Positions 17,651 to 26,084 of a DNA stretch of 29,236 bases are shown here, one piece after another. The notes under the pieces are model-generated. The model did no database searches, was not told the origin of the DNA, and was given only the letters and a program-made list of their open reading frames with translations. A program made the position numbers and the translations under genes. This DNA is from DAIPKP01 sp964545875 (GTDB taxonomy: Bacteria; Synergistota; Synergistia; Synergistales; Aminiphilaceae). The number at the start of each line of letters is the position of its first letter. The first letter of the stretch is position 1. Location: assembly GCA_964545875.1 (NCBI GenBank), contig CAZJHH010000019.1:1-29236 (forward strand), in the 5' to 3' direction.

Positions 17651-20600
17651 TCATACCGCCCGGGATTCCCTCGAAATTTCTTCCTCGGGAGAACGGAGGA
17701 GGTGGAGAAGATCCAAAAGTCCCTTATGTCCTCCGGGGCCCTCGGCAAAACTACCCTCTCTCCGGACAATCCATCCGGGTCTGAAGGAGAAGAGTTTTTC
17801 AAGGTCTGTCCCCTCCACTTCGGTACGGGATGCCTCACAGTAAATTTTCGCCACCCCTTTGGAGGGAGCCAGGATCCGGAACTCCAGCGAGAAGAGAAAA
17901 CGCTGAACCTCCTCGGGAAGAGGGCCAAAGCGATCCCGGAGTTCTCCGGCAAAGCTCCGGAGAGCTTTCATATCCTCTATGCGGCTCCCCCTGCGGTAAA
18001 GAGCCACCCGAAGGGCGCTCTGGGGAACGTAATGCCCCGGAATACCCAAGGGAAGGCGGATGGTACAGAGAAGCTCCCGTTCCTTTTCCGGAGAACGAAG
18101 GGCGAGAACCTCTTTTTCGAGAAAGGTGCAATACATCTGAAAACCTATTTTTTTGATGTGCCCATGTTGGGCTATGCCGAGAAGCTCTCCGCTTCCCCGA
18201 ATTTCGAGATCCCTCCGGGCAAGCCGGGCACCGCCTCCGAAAACGTTGTACTCCCCCAAAGCTTCGAGCCGGTCCAGGGCCTCCTTGGAAAGAGGGATCT
18301 CTCCGGGATAAAAGAAGTAGGCAAAGGCCTGTTCGGATCGTCTTCCCACGCGCCCTTTAAGCTGGTAAAGCTGCGCAAGTCCCATGGCCTGGGCTTGATC
18401 CACCATGAGCGTATTCGCTCCGGGTATATCCAGACCACTTTCCACGATGGAGGTGCAGACGAGAACATCCACCTTTCCGGAGGAGAAGTTCTCCATCTTC
18501 GTCTCCAGCACTCTTTCGGGAAGACGCCCGTGAGCCACGTCTATGGAAGCCTCGGGAACGAGCCTCCGGATTTCGGCCGCCCGCTTCAGAATGCTTCGTA
18601 CTCGGTTATGCACGAAGAAAACCTGCCCTCCCCGGGAAATCTCCTTCCGGATAGCCCGGGCCACGAGATCGTCCCGCCAGGGAGAAACCACGTGAATCAC
18701 GGGGCTTCGGTTTCGCGGGGGAGTATTCATTTCACTGATGTCCCGAAGCCCCCCCAGGGAAAGATGCAACGTTCGGGGTATGGGAGTGGCGGAGAGAGAG
18801 AGAATGTCCACTTGAGGAAGAAGCCAGCGGAAATGTTCCTTCTGGGCCACTCCGAAGCGGTGTTCCTCGTCCACCACCAGAAGCCCGAGATCCTTGAACT
18901 GCACATCCCGGGAAAGCATCTTGTGAGTTCCGATAAGTACATCCAGGGAACCCTCCCGGAGATCCTCCAGAATAGATCTTTTTTCGGCAGGGGTAACGAA
19001 TCGCGAGAGAGCCGCCACCCGAAGCGGAAGATCTCCCAGGCGTTCCCGGAAGCTTTCCAAATGTTGCTGAGCGAGAAGCGTGGTAGGCACCAGAAGGGCC
19101 ACCTGCTTTCCCGATTCCACGGCCTTAACCGCCGCCCGAAAGGCCACTTCGGTCTTTCCAAATCCCACATCTCCCACGAGAAGACGATCCATGGGAACCG
19201 GGCGCTCCATGTCCCGCCGAATTTCCTCCAGAGCCCGAAGCTGGTCTTCGGTCTCCCGGTAGGGAAAGGTAGCGGCAAAGCGTCGAAGAATATCCCCGTC
19301 GGGAAAAAAGGCATGCCCTCCGGTACGTTCCCGGGTTACATAGGCTTTCAGAAGCTCCTGAGCAACTTCCTTCGCCTTCTCCCGGGCCTCTCGAAGGCTC
19401 TTTTTCCACCGCCGTCCTCCGAGAGAGTCGAGCGCTATCTTTTCATCCGCATATCCCGAATAGGAAGTGATCTTATAGATCTGGGTAAAGGGGACGTAGA
19501 GACGCTTCTCCCCGGCAAATTCAAGAACCAGATACTCCTGGGGCCCGAAATCCCCGGGCAGTTCCTCCACTCCTCGATAGCAGCCAACACCATAATCTTC
19601 GTGAATGACATATTCTCCCGCCACGAACCCCGCCTCTCCTTCCGAGGGAGAAGCGGCAAGACGAGGGGATTCCTCCAGCCCCATGCCGGTAATACCCACC
19701 ATCTCCGCATCCGAAAGAAAAACTCTCCGGGCCTGACGGTCCACAAATCCTCCCGTAAGGGGCTTTTCGAGAATGTCGAGATTCATCCTCTTGCCCCAAG
19801 AAAGAATTTCCGGATGAACGGAGCAGAGAGTGATCTCATAGGACTCTTTTTTCAGGGCTCCCACGTAGGTTTGAGCTTTCTCGAAACGACCTCCAAAGGA
19901 GGGTACGTGGTATATGCCGCTTTCCCGGGCATCCGGAAAGTGCGTGGTCCGCACATAAAGAGGCGTCATTCCATGAAGCGATCCGAGAAGCTCCTCCCAG
20001 GAGAGAAGAGGGGGAAGACGCTTGGTTTCCTCAAAGGATTCCCAAAGCCAGCGGTACGTTTGCGCCTGTTTTTCAAGAGCCCGGGGATCGAAGAAGACCA
20101 GAGGAGTTCCTTCCGGAAGAGAATCGAAAAGGAAGGACGCTCCCTCTGCAAAGGTGAGATCTCTCTCCCGGGGACATCCCGAAAGGAGCACATCCTCCAC
20201 TTCGGAAAGGCTGCACTGATCCCGGGGAGAGAAGAGCCGCAGGCTCTCCACAAGATCATCGAAATACTCCACCCGTACGGGCAAGGACTGGGAAGACGTG
20301 TAGAGATCCACCACACACCCCCGAAGGGCATGTTCTCCTGGAGCTGCCACATAATCCACCCGGGAGCTTCCCACCGACTGGAGCCATGCCAGAAGCTCCG
20401 GCATGGGAAAAATCTCGCCTTTGCGAAGCCTCCGGTACGAGTCGGGAATGCGGTAAGGAGCCATAAAACTCCCCGGCGTGAGGAGCAAAGCCCCTCCCCG
20501 CTCCTTCCACTCCCGGAAAATCTCCCCCCGGGCAAGCCAGAAGGCATGGCGTCCCGCCTCCTCTCCCAGGGGAAGTTCGGGAAGCACCCTCAAGGAAAGC

Positions 20601-20842
20601 CCGGGGAAAAGGGCTTTCCAATTTTGCTCGAAAGCCCCAAGGCGCTGTTGGTCCGGCACGAGAAAAATTGGAGGCTTGACAGGCCCAGCGCCCACCCAGG
20701 CCCATGCGGCGCCTTCTCCCTGAAGGTGTATGTGAAGGGGCCTGGATAACCTTTCTTTTCCAAGCAACTGCCAGAGTCGCCCGGCCCCGGAATTTTGCTG
20801 GATACTCAAAAAGCTTTGCCTCCTCGTTGAAAGAAAAATCAT
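17651..20842 (-). CDS. mfd: Transcription-repair coupling factor Mfd
   Basis: Mfd removes RNA polymerase stalled at DNA damage and recruits UvrA. At 1063 residues it is slightly shorter than the usual 1,150. An N-terminal UvrB-like homology region comes first, then the RNA-polymerase-interacting domain (FVAGEYVIHEDYGVGCYRGVEE near 410). The translocase follows, with Walker A GDVGFGKTE, the DEEH box in LLVVDEEHRFGV, SATPIPRTL, and QLKGRVGRRSEQAFAYF. A C-terminal TRCF domain (IPGHYVPQSALRVALYRR) ends it. The ATG overlaps the stop of a small upstream ORF as ATGA. A TTG at 20809 has a better site (AGGAGG, nine bases upstream) and may be the true start. Confidence 0.96.
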   Translation of the reverse strand: MIFLSTRRQSFLSIQQNSGAGRLWQLLGKERLSRPLHIHLQGEGAAWAWVGAGPVKPPIFLVPDQQRLGAFEQNWKALFPGLSLRVLPELPLGEEAGRHAFWLARGEIFREWKERGGALLLTPGSFMAPYRIPDSYRRLRKGEIFPMPELLAWLQSVGSSRVDYVAAPGEHALRGCVVDLYTSSQSLPVRVEYFDDLVESLRLFSPRDQCSLSEVEDVLLSGCPRERDLTFAEGASFLFDSLPEGTPLVFFDPRALEKQAQTYRWLWESFEETKRLPPLLSWEELLGSLHGMTPLYVRTTHFPDARESGIYHVPSFGGRFEKAQTYVGALKKESYEITLCSVHPEILSWGKRMNLDILEKPLTGGFVDRQARRVFLSDAEMVGITGMGLEESPRLAASPSEGEAGFVAGEYVIHEDYGVGCYRGVEELPGDFGPQEYLVLEFAGEKRLYVPFTQIYKITSYSGYADEKIALDSLGGRRWKKSLREAREKAKEVAQELLKAYVTRERTGGHAFFPDGDILRRFAATFPYRETEDQLRALEEIRRDMERPVPMDRLLVGDVGFGKTEVAFRAAVKAVESGKQVALLVPTTLLAQQHLESFRERLGDLPLRVAALSRFVTPAEKRSILEDLREGSLDVLIGTHKMLSRDVQFKDLGLLVVDEEHRFGVAQKEHFRWLLPQVDILSLSATPIPRTLHLSLGGLRDISEMNTPPRNRSPVIHVVSPWRDDLVARAIRKEISRGGQVFFVHNRVRSILKRAAEIRRLVPEASIDVAHGRLPERVLETKMENFSSGKVDVLVCTSIVESGLDIPGANTLMVDQAQAMGLAQLYQLKGRVGRRSEQAFAYFFYPGEIPLSKEALDRLEALGEYNVFGGGARLARRDLEIRGSGELLGIAQHGHIKKIGFQMYCTFLEKEVLALRSPEKERELLCTIRLPLGIPGHYVPQSALRVALYRRGSRIEDMKALRSFAGELRDRFGPLPEEVQRFLFSLEFRILAPSKGVAKIYCEASRTEVEGTDLEKLFSFRPGWIVRREGSFAEGPGGHKGLLDLLHLLRSPEEEISRESRAV

Positions 20843-21030
20843 AGAGCATCGGGTGAAATCTCCGCATCATTATCGGCGAAAACCTCGAAAAAATCCGATT
20901 TCCCGGAGAGGTAGCACGTTTCCCCTGTTTTTTCAACAGGATATGGAATACCCGCACTCCTCAACTTCTCCCGGCTTCCCTGGAAATTTCGCAGAAGATT
21001 TATCATGAAAACGAAAGAGGGGGATATCAC
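20839..21030 (-). CDS. Small hypothetical protein, coupled to mfd
   Basis: This is a short ORF (63 residues from GTG at 21030, or 55 from ATG at 21006) whose stop overlaps the mfd ATG as ATGA. The C-terminal half (YLSGKSDFFEVFADNDAEISPDAL) looks protein-like: acidic, with no stop-prone composition. I do not recognise a family. Bacillus has the small anti-sigma protein Fin in the same place between pth and mfd, but this sequence lacks Fin's cysteine pairs, so it is not an obvious Fin. No clear ribosome site precedes either start, which lowers confidence. Confidence 0.35.
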   Translation of the reverse strand: MISPSFVFMINLLRNFQGSREKLRSAGIPYPVEKTGETCYLSGKSDFFEVFADNDAEISPDAL

Positions 21031-21056
21031 AAAAAAAAGGCCCCACCGTGGAAAAA
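21016..21056 (-). terminator. terminator after pth
   Basis: On the minus strand CCCCGTG and CCACGG..GGGG form an imperfect hairpin with a short T-rich loop, followed by a run of nine T. It begins about 15 bases past the pth stop. This would separate glmU-prs-rplY-pth from the mfd transcript, so mfd may have its own promoter within 20843-21020. I could not identify one with confidence. Confidence 0.65.
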
Positions 21057-21070
21057 CACGGGGAACCTCT

Positions 21071-21631
21071 CTAATTTACCGCGTTCATGGCATTCTGAAT
21101 ACCTTCGGTAACCCATAGAGAAACGCCTCGGGCAGCGCTTTCGAGGATCTCGGGCAACTCTTTCTGTTCCTCCCGGGAAAAGGGAGACGTAACGAAACGC
21201 CGGAGGGGGATCTTCTCCGGCAGGGGCCCGATGCCTATGCGAAGCCGGGGAATTTCAAGACTTCCCAAAGAGGAGATTACCGAAGCCATTCCGTTATGAG
21301 CCCCCGCAGAGCCCTTGGGACGAATCCGCAAGGATCCCAGGGAAAGGGCCCGGTCATCGTAAAGCACGAGAATGCGGGAACACTCGATCTGGTAGTAATG
21401 CACCGCTTCCCAGACCGCTTTTCCGCTGAGGTTCATATACGTCATGGGCTTGAGGCAAAGAAGCCTCTCCCCTTCCAGAAAGCCATCCCAAAGAGCGCCG
21501 GAGAATTTCATTCCCGGCCCCTTCAAGGAGCTCATACGCTCCAAAACGGAATCAAGGGCCATCCATCCCACGTTATGCCGCGTATGGGCGTAGGAAAGCC
21601 CCGGATTTCCAAGACCGACACAGAGGAACAA
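21071..21631 (-). CDS. pth: Peptidyl-tRNA hydrolase
   Basis: Pth releases tRNA from peptidyl-tRNA that has dropped off the ribosome. The 186-residue protein carries GLGNPG (6-11), TRHNVGW with catalytic His19, MTYMNLSGKAV, LYDDRAL with the conserved Asp, and GSAGAHNGMASV. The start codon is TTG at 21631. No ATG lies nearby in frame, and the reading MFLCVGLGNPG matches the family from the first residue. GAGGAA, at the end of rplY, is the likely ribosome site, and the rplY stop is only six bases away. Confidence 0.96.
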   Translation of the reverse strand: MFLCVGLGNPGLSYAHTRHNVGWMALDSVLERMSSLKGPGMKFSGALWDGFLEGERLLCLKPMTYMNLSGKAVWEAVHYYQIECSRILVLYDDRALSLGSLRIRPKGSAGAHNGMASVISSLGSLEIPRLRIGIGPLPEKIPLRRFVTSPFSREEQKELPEILESAARGVSLWVTEGIQNAMNAVN

Positions 21632-21637
21632 CGGAAG

Positions 21638-22291
21638 CTATTCCTCGGTTTTCTTGCTCGAGAGAACCTCCACTTCCATGCTGGACTCCTCTTCGCCTTC
21701 CTCGGCTTCCTCGTCCAGGGCGACCCGAGGCTCCGACACCATCACAAGGATCTCCTCAGGAGAGATGGTAAGTTCAGCGCTTTCGGGAAGGGGACAATCC
21801 GCCGCAGTGACGTGTGCTCCCCGAGCAAGGCTTGCCACATCGATAACGATCTCCTCGGGAATTTCCCGGGGAAGCACTTCGATTTCAACGTTATGGTGTA
21901 CCTGCTCGAAAACTCCGCCCTCCTTGACGCCGATGCAACGATCCTTGCCGGTCACCTTCACCGGCACCAGAACACGTACCTTATGCCCCGCCACAAGCTG
22001 GTAGGCATCCATATGTAGCACCTCGTCGGTAACCACATTTCGCTGAAGATCCCGAAGGATGGCCATCTCTTCCTTGCCTCCGGGAAGGGATACATTCAGT
22101 CGCACGGATTCCCAATGGGAATAGCGGATAAGGGGAAGAAAATCCTTCGCCGCCACCTTGTAGGTTCCCGCCTCGGGGTATTCAGGACCATAGAAGGTTA
22201 CGGGAATGTACCCTTCCTTCCGGAGCTTCTTGCACTGCTCCTTTCCCACCTTTTCTCTTTTTTCAAACGTAATGGGGACAAACTTGGACAT
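21638..22291 (-). CDS. rplY: 50S ribosomal protein L25/general stress protein Ctc
   Basis: This protein binds 5S rRNA in the central protuberance. The 217-residue form has the N-terminal L25 domain (about 5-95; EKVGKEQCKKLRKEGYIPVTFYG) and the C-terminal TL5/CTC beta domain (about 100-185). An acidic tail follows (DEEAEEGEEESS). This is the long CTC type, as in Bacillus and Thermus, not the short E. coli L25. GGAGGAG lies five bases before the ATG. A small hairpin (TTTAGA/TCTAAA, near 22322-22337) lies in the 69-base gap after prs. Confidence 0.95.
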   Translation of the reverse strand: MSKFVPITFEKREKVGKEQCKKLRKEGYIPVTFYGPEYPEAGTYKVAAKDFLPLIRYSHWESVRLNVSLPGGKEEMAILRDLQRNVVTDEVLHMDAYQLVAGHKVRVLVPVKVTGKDRCIGVKEGGVFEQVHHNVEIEVLPREIPEEIVIDVASLARGAHVTAADCPLPESAELTISPEEILVMVSEPRVALDEEAEEGEEESSMEVEVLSSKKTEE

Positions 22292-22360
22292 ACCTACTCC
22301 TCCTTGTACTTTGTGACAAGCTTTAGATGTTTCTAAAAATTTCCTGCTGTAACGTAGAGC

Positions 22361-23332
22361 TTATGAACCAAACAGAATGCTCACGGAGTGATCCGAGTGA
22401 ATCCTGTCAATGGCTTCCGCAAAAAGAGGCGCTATGGAAAGCTGGGTTATGATATCGAGGTTTTTTTCCTCCGGCAGAGGAATGGTGTTCGTGAGAACGA
22501 TCTCGGAAATACACGAATCACGAAGTCTTTCCACCGCAGGCCCCGAAAGCACTCCGTGGGTGGCACAGGCATAAACCGAACGGGCTCCGCGCTCCCGAAG
22601 TGCCTGGGCGGCATTTACCATGGTTCCCGCAGTGTCGATGATATCATCCACGAGAATTACATCTTTTCCGTTTACATCTCCGATAATTTCCATAACTTCG
22701 CAGTAGTTCGCCTTATCGTGAGCCCGCCGCTTATCCACGATGGCAAGATCCGCCCGAAGCTGCACCGCAAACTTTCGTGCCCGAACCACCCCTCCGATAT
22801 CCGGAGAAACCACCGCCACCCGGCCTTCCCGGGAAGCCTCTTTAAGCTTGTTCTGGAAATGCGAGGCCAGGAGGTTCATCCCCGTAAGATGATCCACGGG
22901 GATATCGAAAAATCCCTGAATCTGTCCGGCATGGAGATCCGCAGTAATCACCCGGTGAGCCCCGGTATGTTCGATGATGTTCGCCACCACTTTCGACGTG
23001 ATGGGTTCTCTTCCCCGGGTTTTACGATCCTGCCGGGCATATCCGAAATAAGGCAACACCACATTGATACGGTATGCGGAAGCACGCTTCAGGGCATCCA
23101 CCATGATCAGGAGCTCCATGAGGTTGGAATTCACCGGAGCGCAGGTAGGCTGTACCACGTAAACATCCGCTCCCCGGACGCTCTCTTCGATGGAAATGCC
23201 GATCTCTCCATCGGAAAAGCGAAACCGTTTCGAAGCCGCCACGGGAATCTGAAGATGCCTCGCCACTTCTTCAGCAAACTGTGGATTTGCCGAGCCGGAA
23301 AAGACTTTCATCTCTCGCAAACGCGCAACCAT
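22361..23332 (-). CDS. prs: Ribose-phosphate pyrophosphokinase (PRPP synthetase)
   Basis: This enzyme makes PRPP from ribose 5-phosphate and ATP, feeding purine, pyrimidine, histidine, tryptophan and NAD synthesis. I start at the ATG at 23332, giving 323 residues (MVARLREMKVFSGSANPQFAE). GGAGGAG lies about 11 bases upstream inside the end of glmU, whereas the in-frame 23383 start would overlap glmU by 46 bases. Motifs are YFGYARQDRKTRGREPI, DLHAGQIQGFFDIPVDHL, and the PRPP-binding loop VDDIIDTAGTM. The glmU stop is five bases upstream. Confidence 0.96.
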   Translation of the reverse strand: MVARLREMKVFSGSANPQFAEEVARHLQIPVAASKRFRFSDGEIGISIEESVRGADVYVVQPTCAPVNSNLMELLIMVDALKRASAYRINVVLPYFGYARQDRKTRGREPITSKVVANIIEHTGAHRVITADLHAGQIQGFFDIPVDHLTGMNLLASHFQNKLKEASREGRVAVVSPDIGGVVRARKFAVQLRADLAIVDKRRAHDKANYCEVMEIIGDVNGKDVILVDDIIDTAGTMVNAAQALRERGARSVYACATHGVLSGPAVERLRDSCISEIVLTNTIPLPEEKNLDIITQLSIAPLFAEAIDRIHSDHSVSILFGS

Positions 23333-23337
23333 GGTAA

Positions 23338-24738
23338 TCAGCTCTCCTCCTTCGGCTTTTGCAACGCCTTTCGTTGGTGCCATCCCTCTATGTTCCTCTG
23401 TCGGGCCCTGGCAACACCAAGAGATCCTTCAGGGACATCCGCGGTAATTACCGATCCCGCAGCGGTAACTCCATTATCTCCCACTCTCACGGGAGCTACA
23501 AGCATGGTATCGCTCCCGATAAAACAATTCGCCCCGATGGAAGTGGAATGTTTGTTCTGTCCGTCGTAATTGCAGGTTATACATCCCGCCCCGATATTGG
23601 TATTCTCTCCTATGGAGGCATCGCCCACGTAAGAGAGATGGGGCACCTTGCTTCTGGTTCCGATGGAACTTTTCTTGATTTCCACAAACTTCCCCACAAA
23701 GGCCTCTTCTCCCACGCGAGCCCCCCCCCGAACATAGGCGAAGGGGCCGAGAACCGCTCTTTTTTCAAGAACGCTCTCTTCGAGCACCACATAAGGATTC
23801 AAGCGGCACTCCTCTCCTATGCGACTGTCCGAGATAACACAGCCCGTACCTACGGAGCACCCCCTGTGAAGGGTACTTTCCCCGAAAATGCGGATATTTC
23901 CTTCCAGGAAAACATCCTCATCGAAGGACACCCGGGGCCCCACCCAGAGAGAGTGCATATCCATACACTTCAGGCCCTTTTCAAGCATCCACCCCTCGAG
24001 AATACGCCTGCGCATAATCTCCGTGGCTTCTGCAAGCTGGAGGGGGTCGTTAATACCAAGCAAATCTTCCTCGGAATGCCAGGGAAAGGCCAGAGCTCCC
24101 AGCCCCTTTCGGGCACACCATCCTACCACGTCCGGGAGATAATATTCTCCTTGGGCGTTAGCGGTGGTAAGGCTGCCCAGGGCTTCCTCCAGGCAGGAGC
24201 TTCGGAATAGATAGATGCCGCTATTTACCTCGGAACAGCGCCGCTGTTCCGAGGTGGCATCCTTATGCTCCACCACGAAGACTTCGTTCGCCGAAGAAAA
24301 AACACGTCCGTACCCCGAAGGATCTTCAGCGGTAAAACTTACCAGACCACATGCGGCGGATTCTGCAGCCACCTTCTCGGCAAAAGTTTCGATAAGGTGG
24401 GGATCCAGCAGAGGAGTATCTCCGCAAAGTACGAGAAGAGAATCAAGAGAAGACCACCAAGAGCGGGCCATCTGTACCGCATGCCCCGTTCCGAGTTGCT
24501 CCTTCTGCCATATAACGGAAACATCTTTATAATGCTCCTTCAGATACGAGGCGACCTCGTCCCCTCCGTGTCCGACCACCACGGCAACATGTTCTATGCC
24601 GGCTTTCCGAACCGCCTCCACCACGTAGAAAAGCATCGGTTCCCCGAGAACCGGCTGGAGCACTTTCGGGATTCGTCCCTTCATACGGGTTCCCTTTCCT
24701 GCCGCCAGGATAAGCGCTCCGGTTCCGCACATTTTCAT
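23338..24738 (-). CDS. glmU: Bifunctional UDP-N-acetylglucosamine pyrophosphorylase / glucosamine-1-phosphate N-acetyltransferase
   Basis: GlmU makes UDP-GlcNAc, the precursor for peptidoglycan and, where present, lipid A. I start at the ATG at 24738 (MKMCGTGALILAAGKGTRM, 466 residues), with GGGAGGG about seven bases upstream; the 24813 start would fall upstream of the promoter's start site. The N-terminal uridylyltransferase has LAAGKGTRMKGRIPKVLQP and LVLCGDTPLL. The C-terminal left-handed beta helix has hexapeptide repeats, with NYDGQNKHSTSIGANCFIGSD near the acetyl-CoA site. It is the first gene of the glmU-prs-rplY-pth transcript. Confidence 0.96.
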   Translation of the reverse strand: MKMCGTGALILAAGKGTRMKGRIPKVLQPVLGEPMLFYVVEAVRKAGIEHVAVVVGHGGDEVASYLKEHYKDVSVIWQKEQLGTGHAVQMARSWWSSLDSLLVLCGDTPLLDPHLIETFAEKVAAESAACGLVSFTAEDPSGYGRVFSSANEVFVVEHKDATSEQRRCSEVNSGIYLFRSSCLEEALGSLTTANAQGEYYLPDVVGWCARKGLGALAFPWHSEEDLLGINDPLQLAEATEIMRRRILEGWMLEKGLKCMDMHSLWVGPRVSFDEDVFLEGNIRIFGESTLHRGCSVGTGCVISDSRIGEECRLNPYVVLEESVLEKRAVLGPFAYVRGGARVGEEAFVGKFVEIKKSSIGTRSKVPHLSYVGDASIGENTNIGAGCITCNYDGQNKHSTSIGANCFIGSDTMLVAPVRVGDNGVTAAGSVITADVPEGSLGVARARQRNIEGWHQRKALQKPKEES

Positions 24739-24781
24739 AAAACAGCCCTCCCAGAGAGTAGCCCCTGTTTCTTCCTGCACG

Positions 24782-24809
24782 ATAATACTTGATAACCGAG
24801 AAAGTACAA
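24782..24809 (-). promoter_or_regulatory. promoter for the glmU-prs-rplY-pth transcript
   Basis: On the minus strand TTGTAC (24804-24809) is followed after 16 bases by TATTAT (24782-24787). It lies directly after the tRNA-Gln terminator and about 45 bases before the glmU ATG. Confidence 0.6.
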
Positions 24810-24813
24810 ACAC

Positions 24814-24842
24814 AAAAAAAGCTCCTCTTCCGATGGAGGAGC
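24814..24842 (-). terminator. terminator after tRNA-Gln
   Basis: On the minus strand GCTCCTC (24836-24842) pairs perfectly with GAGGAGC (24821-24827) around an 8-base loop, then comes TTTTTTT. This is a compact Rho-independent terminator 41 bases past the tRNA CCA end. The plus-strand side also has a T-run beyond GCGCGC, so it may act in both directions. Confidence 0.9.
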
Positions 24843-24883
24843 GCGCTTTTTCAAATGCGCATATCCTTGTGTTGCAGGGGAAC

Positions 24884-24957
24884 TGGCTGGGGTGGCTGGA
24901 TTCGAACCAGCGATCGAGGATCCAAAGTCCCCTGCCTTGCCGCTTGGCTACACCCCA
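24884..24957 (-). tRNA. tRNA-Gln (anticodon UUG)
   Basis: The minus strand reads TGGGGTG at the 5' end, pairing with CACCCCA at the acceptor 3' side, then discriminator G and encoded CCA. The D arm is TAGCCAAGCGGCAAGGC. The anticodon stem GGACT/GGATCC region holds TTG in the loop, which reads CAA, so glutamine. The T arm is CTGGTTCGAATCCAG. It is 74 bases including CCA. It has its own promoter and terminator, and the integrase gene lies on its 5' side. Confidence 0.97.
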
Positions 24958-24971
24958 ATACAGCGCATGTC

Positions 24972-25000
24972 ATTATAGACGGGAAAATGGGGTTTTGCAA
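24972..25000 (-). promoter_or_regulatory. strong sigma-70-type promoter of tRNA-Gln
   Basis: On the minus strand TTGCAA (24995-25000) is followed after exactly 17 bases by a consensus TATAAT (24972-24977). The start is expected near 24965, a few bases before the tRNA. It shares the -35 hexamer and spacing with the rRNA promoter. If the element's end is in this gap, it must lie beyond 25000 unless the element itself brings this promoter. Confidence 0.85.
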
Positions 25001-25124
25001 GAGCGGGTTCGGGTTTATGGTAATGCAATAAACGGAGAGAATGACGGGGAAATAAGTATTAGTCCTCTGCCCCTGGGAAAAACACTACTTCTCGGAATGT
25101 CAACCAATAGGAGGGGTACATTCC

Positions 25125-26084
25125 ATGAACGCCATACCGATTTGTAAGGGAAACCGAGAAGCACAACCGGAAGATATCGTTCCGTCATTCTTGCTCTTCA
25201 AGAAGGCCACTGGCATCTCTCCGAACACCTTGAAGGATTATCAAAGGACTCTAAAGCTCTTCTTCTCCCGACAACCTGACGGCCTTGACAAGCCAAGGGA
25301 ACGAACTCTTGAGTTCCTGGGCCAATACGAGAACGCCTATACCTACAATCAATGCCACGCCTATTTGAAAGTGTTCTGGGACTGGACACTCTCGGAGGGA
25401 TATTTCCGCGGCGGTATTCATCCTCTGCATGGGCTCAAGAAGAGAAAAACCCAGGGCCGCATTGTTCAACTTGAGGAGAAGGATGTGGCCGCCCTGCTCC
25501 GAACTCCTGACCAGAAAACATACTGCGGGCTCCGGGATTATGCGCTGCTCCTGCTCTCCCTGGATACCGGCATAAGGCCCGGTGAAGCTCTCCAGCTTTT
25601 GCCGGATGATATCCACCCCGAGAAGGAAGAGCTTGCCGTCCGTGCCGAAGTTGCCAAGACAAGAACGCCCCGAACCTTACCATTATCCGGCCCCACTCTG
25701 GAAGTGATTCAAAGAATCCTCAAGGTACGCCCCTGGGACTGGAGAGAAGCCCCGATATTCTGCACCGAGACGGGAGAGCCCTGGAATGTAACTTCCTGGA
25801 GCCGCCGCGTGAAAGCCTACGGGAAAAGGTGCGGGCTCGATATAACAGCCTACGCCCTGCGCCATACCGCCGCCCTGCTCATGCTTCGGCATGGTATGGA
25901 TGCTTTCAGCTTGCAACGGATCATGGGCCACTCCACCATGGATATGACACGGCATTATATCAACTTGACCAGCGAGGATACCCGGAGAGCTCACGGGCAA
26001 GCCGGGGTTGTGCTCGCCCTCGTGGAAGAGGAACCGGATAGGAAGAAGCCGAAAAAGAAAAGACTGCGGGGGATAGAGATATAG
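25125..26084 (+). CDS. int: Tyrosine recombinase/phage integrase
   Basis: This enzyme should catalyse site-specific integration and excision of the element. The 319-residue protein has an N-terminal SAM-like core-binding domain (about 15-105) and a C-terminal catalytic domain. Catalytic residues visible are Arg151 (DTGIRPGEALQL), Lys178 in the beta-hairpin (VAKTRTPR), Arg246 in TAYALRHTAALLM, His269 (IMGHSTMDMT) and the nucleophile Tyr278 (RHYINL). The usual first His of HxxR is Tyr243 here (Y-A-L-R), a known variation. AGGAGGGG lies eight bases before the ATG. It sits 168 bases from tRNA-Gln and points away from it, toward the rest of the element, whose other genes run on the opposite strand. 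Confidence 0.93.
   Translation: MNAIPICKGNREAQPEDIVPSFLLFKKATGISPNTLKDYQRTLKLFFSRQPDGLDKPRERTLEFLGQYENAYTYNQCHAYLKVFWDWTLSEGYFRGGIHPLHGLKKRKTQGRIVQLEEKDVAALLRTPDQKTYCGLRDYALLLLSLDTGIRPGEALQLLPDDIHPEKEELAVRAEVAKTRTPRTLPLSGPTLEVIQRILKVRPWDWREAPIFCTETGEPWNVTSWSRRVKAYGKRCGLDITAYALRHTAALLMLRHGMDAFSLQRIMGHSTMDMTRHYINLTSEDTRRAHGQAGVVLALVEEEPDRKKPKKKRLRGIEI

Noticed and set aside
17633..20749. Plus-strand open frame of 1038 codons opposite mfd
   Set aside because: It mirrors mfd in an antisense frame. Mfd has full family motifs, while the antisense translation is low-complexity in Gly, Arg, Pro and His without any domain. Codon bias that avoids TTA, CTA and TCA in the sense strand keeps the opposite frame open.
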